From: CALMEC01 sp964434425
Lineage (GTDB): Bacteria > Actinomycetota > Thermoleophilia > Miltoncostaeales > Miltoncostaeaceae
Length of the DNA stretch: 64,000 nucleotides
Assembly: GCA_964434425.1 (NCBI GenBank)
Contig: CAYSVH010000014.1
Coordinates: 1 to 64,000, forward strand
Direction: 5' to 3'
Position numbers and translations under genes: made by a program. The notes beneath the pieces are model-generated. The model made no database searches and had not been told where the DNA came from. It saw nothing but the letters and a program-made list of their open reading frames with translations. Each line of letters starts with the position of its first letter. The stretch's first letter is position 1. Of the stretch, positions 61,911-64,000 are shown piece by piece.

Positions 61911-63374
61911 TTGAAAACTCGGATACTCGTGTCGGTCGACCGCTTCGAAACGCGCGTGGCGATTACGGAGGGCGACCGGGTGAGTGAATGCCACATCGAG
62001 CGCCGCGGGCGCCGATCCGTGGTCGGACACGTGTGGAAGGCCAAGGTCGACAACGTCCTGGCCGGGATGGAAGCGGCGTTCGTCGACATCGGCCTCGCCA
62101 AGTCGGGGTTCCTGCACGTCGACGAGGTCGTGGCGATGGGCGTGCCCAAGAACAAGCGGATGATCGCGGACCTCCTGAAGAAGGGCGACAGCGTCCTCGT
62201 GCAGGCCGTGAAGGATCCGATGGGCACCAAGGGCGCGCGACTCACCATGCAGCTGTCGCTGGCGGGCCGCTTCCTGGTCTTCGTCCCGTACGGCGACGGC
62301 GTCGGCGTGAGCCGCCGCCTGGACGACGAGGAGCGTGACCGTCTCCGCAAGGTCTGCAAGAAGCTCACGAAGGGGGAGGGCGGCCTCATCGTCCGCACGC
62401 AGGCCGCGGGCGCGAGCGAACGTGAGCTGGCGCGCGACGTCGAGGCCCTCCGTCGTCTCTGGGCCGCGCTTCAGGCACGCGCCGAGCAGGTGACGGCACC
62501 CAGCCTGCTCTACAGCGAGGCCGACCGGTCCCTGAAGGTCATCCGCGACCTGTTCGGCGACCACGTCGACGAGGTCCTCATCGACGACGAGACCCAGTAC
62601 ACGCGCATCCTGGAGTTCCTGCGGCGTACGTCCCCGGAGCTGGCGGAACGCATCCACTTCTACGCCGAGCCCAAGCCGCTCATGGAACGCTATGGCGTCG
62701 ACAAGGCGCTCAGGTCCACGCTTTCGCGGCGCGCCGACCTGAAGTCCGGCGGCTACCTCATCATCGACGACACCGAGGCCATGACGGTCATCGACGTCAA
62801 CAGCGGCCGCAACGTGGGCCGGGGCAAGACGACGCTCGAGGAGACCATCACCCAGACGAACCTCGAGGCCGCGGAGGAGGTCGTCCGGCAGCTGCGCCTG
62901 CGCGACATCGGCGGCATGATCATCATCGACTTCATCGACATGGACGATCAGCGCAACCGCCACGCCGTGCGCCAGGCCCTCGAGGCGGCACTGGCGCGCG
63001 ATCGGGCCAAGGCGTACGTGGTCGACATCTCGCCGCTCGGCCTGGTCGAGATGACCCGCCAGAACATCAGCGACGGACCGCGCGAGATCATGACCGAGGA
63101 GTGTCCCACCTGTCAGGGCGTCGGCATCATCCCGAGCACCGAGACCCATGCGGTGAACGCGGACCGCGAGATCCGGCGGAAGCTCTCGGAGCGCCCGGAG
63201 AAGGCGTTCTCGGTGGCCGTCCATCCCGACATCCTCGACCTCGTGTCGGGTGACGACGATGCCGGCGTGTCCGACATCGAGTCCGAGACGGGCAAGCGCC
63301 TGCGGCTCGAGCCGGATCCGTCGCTTGCGGCGGACGTGATCCGCGTGTCCTCGATCGGGAACGGCGGGAAGTGA
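61911..63374 (+). CDS. rng: Ribonuclease E/G
   Basis: Endoribonuclease for rRNA and mRNA processing. The 487-residue protein has the S1 domain (VGHVWKAKVDNVLAGMEAAFVDIGLAKSGFLHVDEV), catalytic Asp in MTVIDVNSGRN and IIIDFIDMDD, and the zinc-link EECPTCQGVG. Lacks the long scaffold of RNase E, so closer to RNase G in size. Starts with TTG directly after the upstream TAA, with AAGGA 8 nt before. Confidence 0.95.
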   Translation: MKTRILVSVDRFETRVAITEGDRVSECHIERRGRRSVVGHVWKAKVDNVLAGMEAAFVDIGLAKSGFLHVDEVVAMGVPKNKRMIADLLKKGDSVLVQAVKDPMGTKGARLTMQLSLAGRFLVFVPYGDGVGVSRRLDDEERDRLRKVCKKLTKGEGGLIVRTQAAGASERELARDVEALRRLWAALQARAEQVTAPSLLYSEADRSLKVIRDLFGDHVDEVLIDDETQYTRILEFLRRTSPELAERIHFYAEPKPLMERYGVDKALRSTLSRRADLKSGGYLIIDDTEAMTVIDVNSGRNVGRGKTTLEETITQTNLEAAEEVVRQLRLRDIGGMIIIDFIDMDDQRNRHAVRQALEAALARDRAKAYVVDISPLGLVEMTRQNISDGPREIMTEECPTCQGVGIIPSTETHAVNADREIRRKLSERPEKAFSVAVHPDILDLVSGDDDAGVSDIESETGKRLRLEPDPSLAADVIRVSSIGNGGK

Positions 63375-63379
63375 TCCGA

Positions 63380-63419
63380 GGGGCTGGCAGACGGCCGTCG
63401 GCGGCCGTCCGCCAGCCCC
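63380..63419 (+). terminator. Terminator after RNase gene
   Basis: GGGGCTGGC and GACGGCCG pair with CGGCCGTC and GCCAGCCCC to form a long, nearly perfect stem with a short loop, starting 5 nt past the stop. Confidence 0.75.
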
Positions 63420-63485
63420 CGCACGCTCAAATCTCGGCTGTGACGGTTACGCTCCGAGCACGACCTGCCGATAGACGGTGAGGAC

Positions 63486-64000
63486 ATGAGCGACACGAAG
63501 CTCTCACGCACAGCCGTCATCGCTGTACTCACCTGGGTTGCCGTCGCCATCGCGGCATCCGCGATCGCGATCGCCGTCGACCCCCGGGTCGGTGACGTGT
63601 GGGCGCTCGCAGCATTCACGGTCGGCGCGTCCCTGGCGCAGCTCTTCCTGGTCTACGCATCGCCCCGGCTGGGATACGACATTTCGCTGGCGTTCCTCTT
63701 CGCGGCGGTGATCATCCTGCCCGGGCCCGCCATCGTGATCGTCGCAGTGCTCATGTTCCTGCCCATCTGGCTGAGGGCGAACTTCCCGTGGTACATGCCC
63801 ATGTTCAACATGGCGAACTACGCGTTCCCCGCCCTGGTGGCGAAGCTCATCGTCTCGCAGGGGCCCGTCACGGGGTTCGCCGGTGCCGGTCGCATCGCGG
63901 CCGCCACGATCGTCTTCACCCTGATCAACCACGCCGCCCTCGCGGTCATCGTGCGCCTGGCACGGGGCGAGACGCTGCGGCAGTCGCGGCTGTTCTCGAT
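63486..64000 (+). CDS. Integral membrane protein, N-terminal part (cut by window edge)
   Basis: An open frame from ATG 63486 to the window end without a stop, starting MSDTKLSRTAVIAVLTWVAV. It encodes at least five membrane helices (AVIAVLTWVAVAIAASAIAI; TVGASLAQLFLVY; LAFLFAAVIILPGPAIVIVAVLMFLPIWL; NYAFPALVAKLIV; AAATIVFTLINHAALAVIV). Such N-termini in Thermoleophilia often precede HD-GYP or diguanylate-cyclase signalling domains, but nothing beyond the membrane part is visible. GAGG lies just before the ATG. Confidence 0.8.
   Translation, partial: MSDTKLSRTAVIAVLTWVAVAIAASAIAIAVDPRVGDVWALAAFTVGASLAQLFLVYASPRLGYDISLAFLFAAVIILPGPAIVIVAVLMFLPIWLRANFPWYMPMFNMANYAFPALVAKLIVSQGPVTGFAGAGRIAAATIVFTLINHAALAVIVRLARGETLRQSRLFS

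Overview
The window is about 70 percent G+C with very high G+C at third codon positions. Gene content points to a high-GC Gram-positive in or near the Thermoleophilia (Solirubrobacterales/Patulibacter-like actinobacteria). The clues are a secreted collagen-like protein with KNG-V-DL repeats, a folC / zinc-ribbon membrane protein / ndk / maf / mreBCD / PBP2 / rodA / RNase G order, a class I (DhnA-type) aldolase, and many genes with a TAnnnT box 6-8 nt before the start codon, as in leaderless actinobacterial mRNAs. The taxonomic call is an inference.

Layout. 1-1402: end of the ATP synthase operon (atpD partial, atpC). 1.7-5.4 kb: two DUF2252 paralogues flanking two small paralogous proteins. 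5.5-7.5 kb: a rhodanese, a low-GC palindrome pair and a collagen-like surface protein. 7.9-12.7 kb: recQ and a partial trp operon (RAM-domain protein, trpD, trpC, trpF). 12.8-18.1 kb: flavin-dependent oxidoreductase, LacI-type regulator with paired operator-like sites, an acetoacetate-decarboxylase-fold protein, a nucleotidyltransferase/partner gene pair and an AlkZ-like protein. 18.2-32.7 kb: pgl, a RibD-C reductase, STAS, YihY, cupin, DsbA-like, LigD-type polymerase, SEC-C, CoA-disulfide reductase-like, MFS and MarR genes, then gnd and pgi. 32.8-39.2 kb: three tandem 167-bp repeats, an AAA+ ATPase, class I aldolase, a Crp-type regulator, an epoxide-hydrolase-like enzyme and a zinc alcohol dehydrogenase. 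39.4-42.9 kb: tRNA-His, tRNA-Leu, tig, clpP, clpX. 43-45 kb: an alkylation-repair group (AlkA, Ada-type zinc domain, PF09859 oxygenase). 45.2-48.5 kb: TetR, acyl-CoA dehydrogenase, thiolase. 48.6-63.4 kb: a second tandem repeat, valS, folC, zinc-ribbon protein, ndk, maf, the rod-shape operon, a DUF697-like protein and RNase E/G. The window ends inside a membrane protein.

Functional links. pgl, gnd, pgi and fba cover the oxidative pentose phosphate route and upper glycolysis. tig-clpP-clpX is a protein-quality-control cluster. mreB-mreC-mreD-PBP2-RodA is the lateral-wall synthesis machine. The acyl-CoA dehydrogenase and thiolase are likely a TetR-controlled short-chain acyl-CoA degradation pair.

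The two least explained items are (a) a dispersed intergenic repeat family with long imperfect inverted arms (seven copies, three in tandem), whose ends overlap stop codons of neighbouring genes, and (b) the DUF2252 / small protein / small protein / DUF2252 module, where a kinase-like family flanks a pair of nearly identical small helical proteins that faintly resemble RiPP leader-type proteins.
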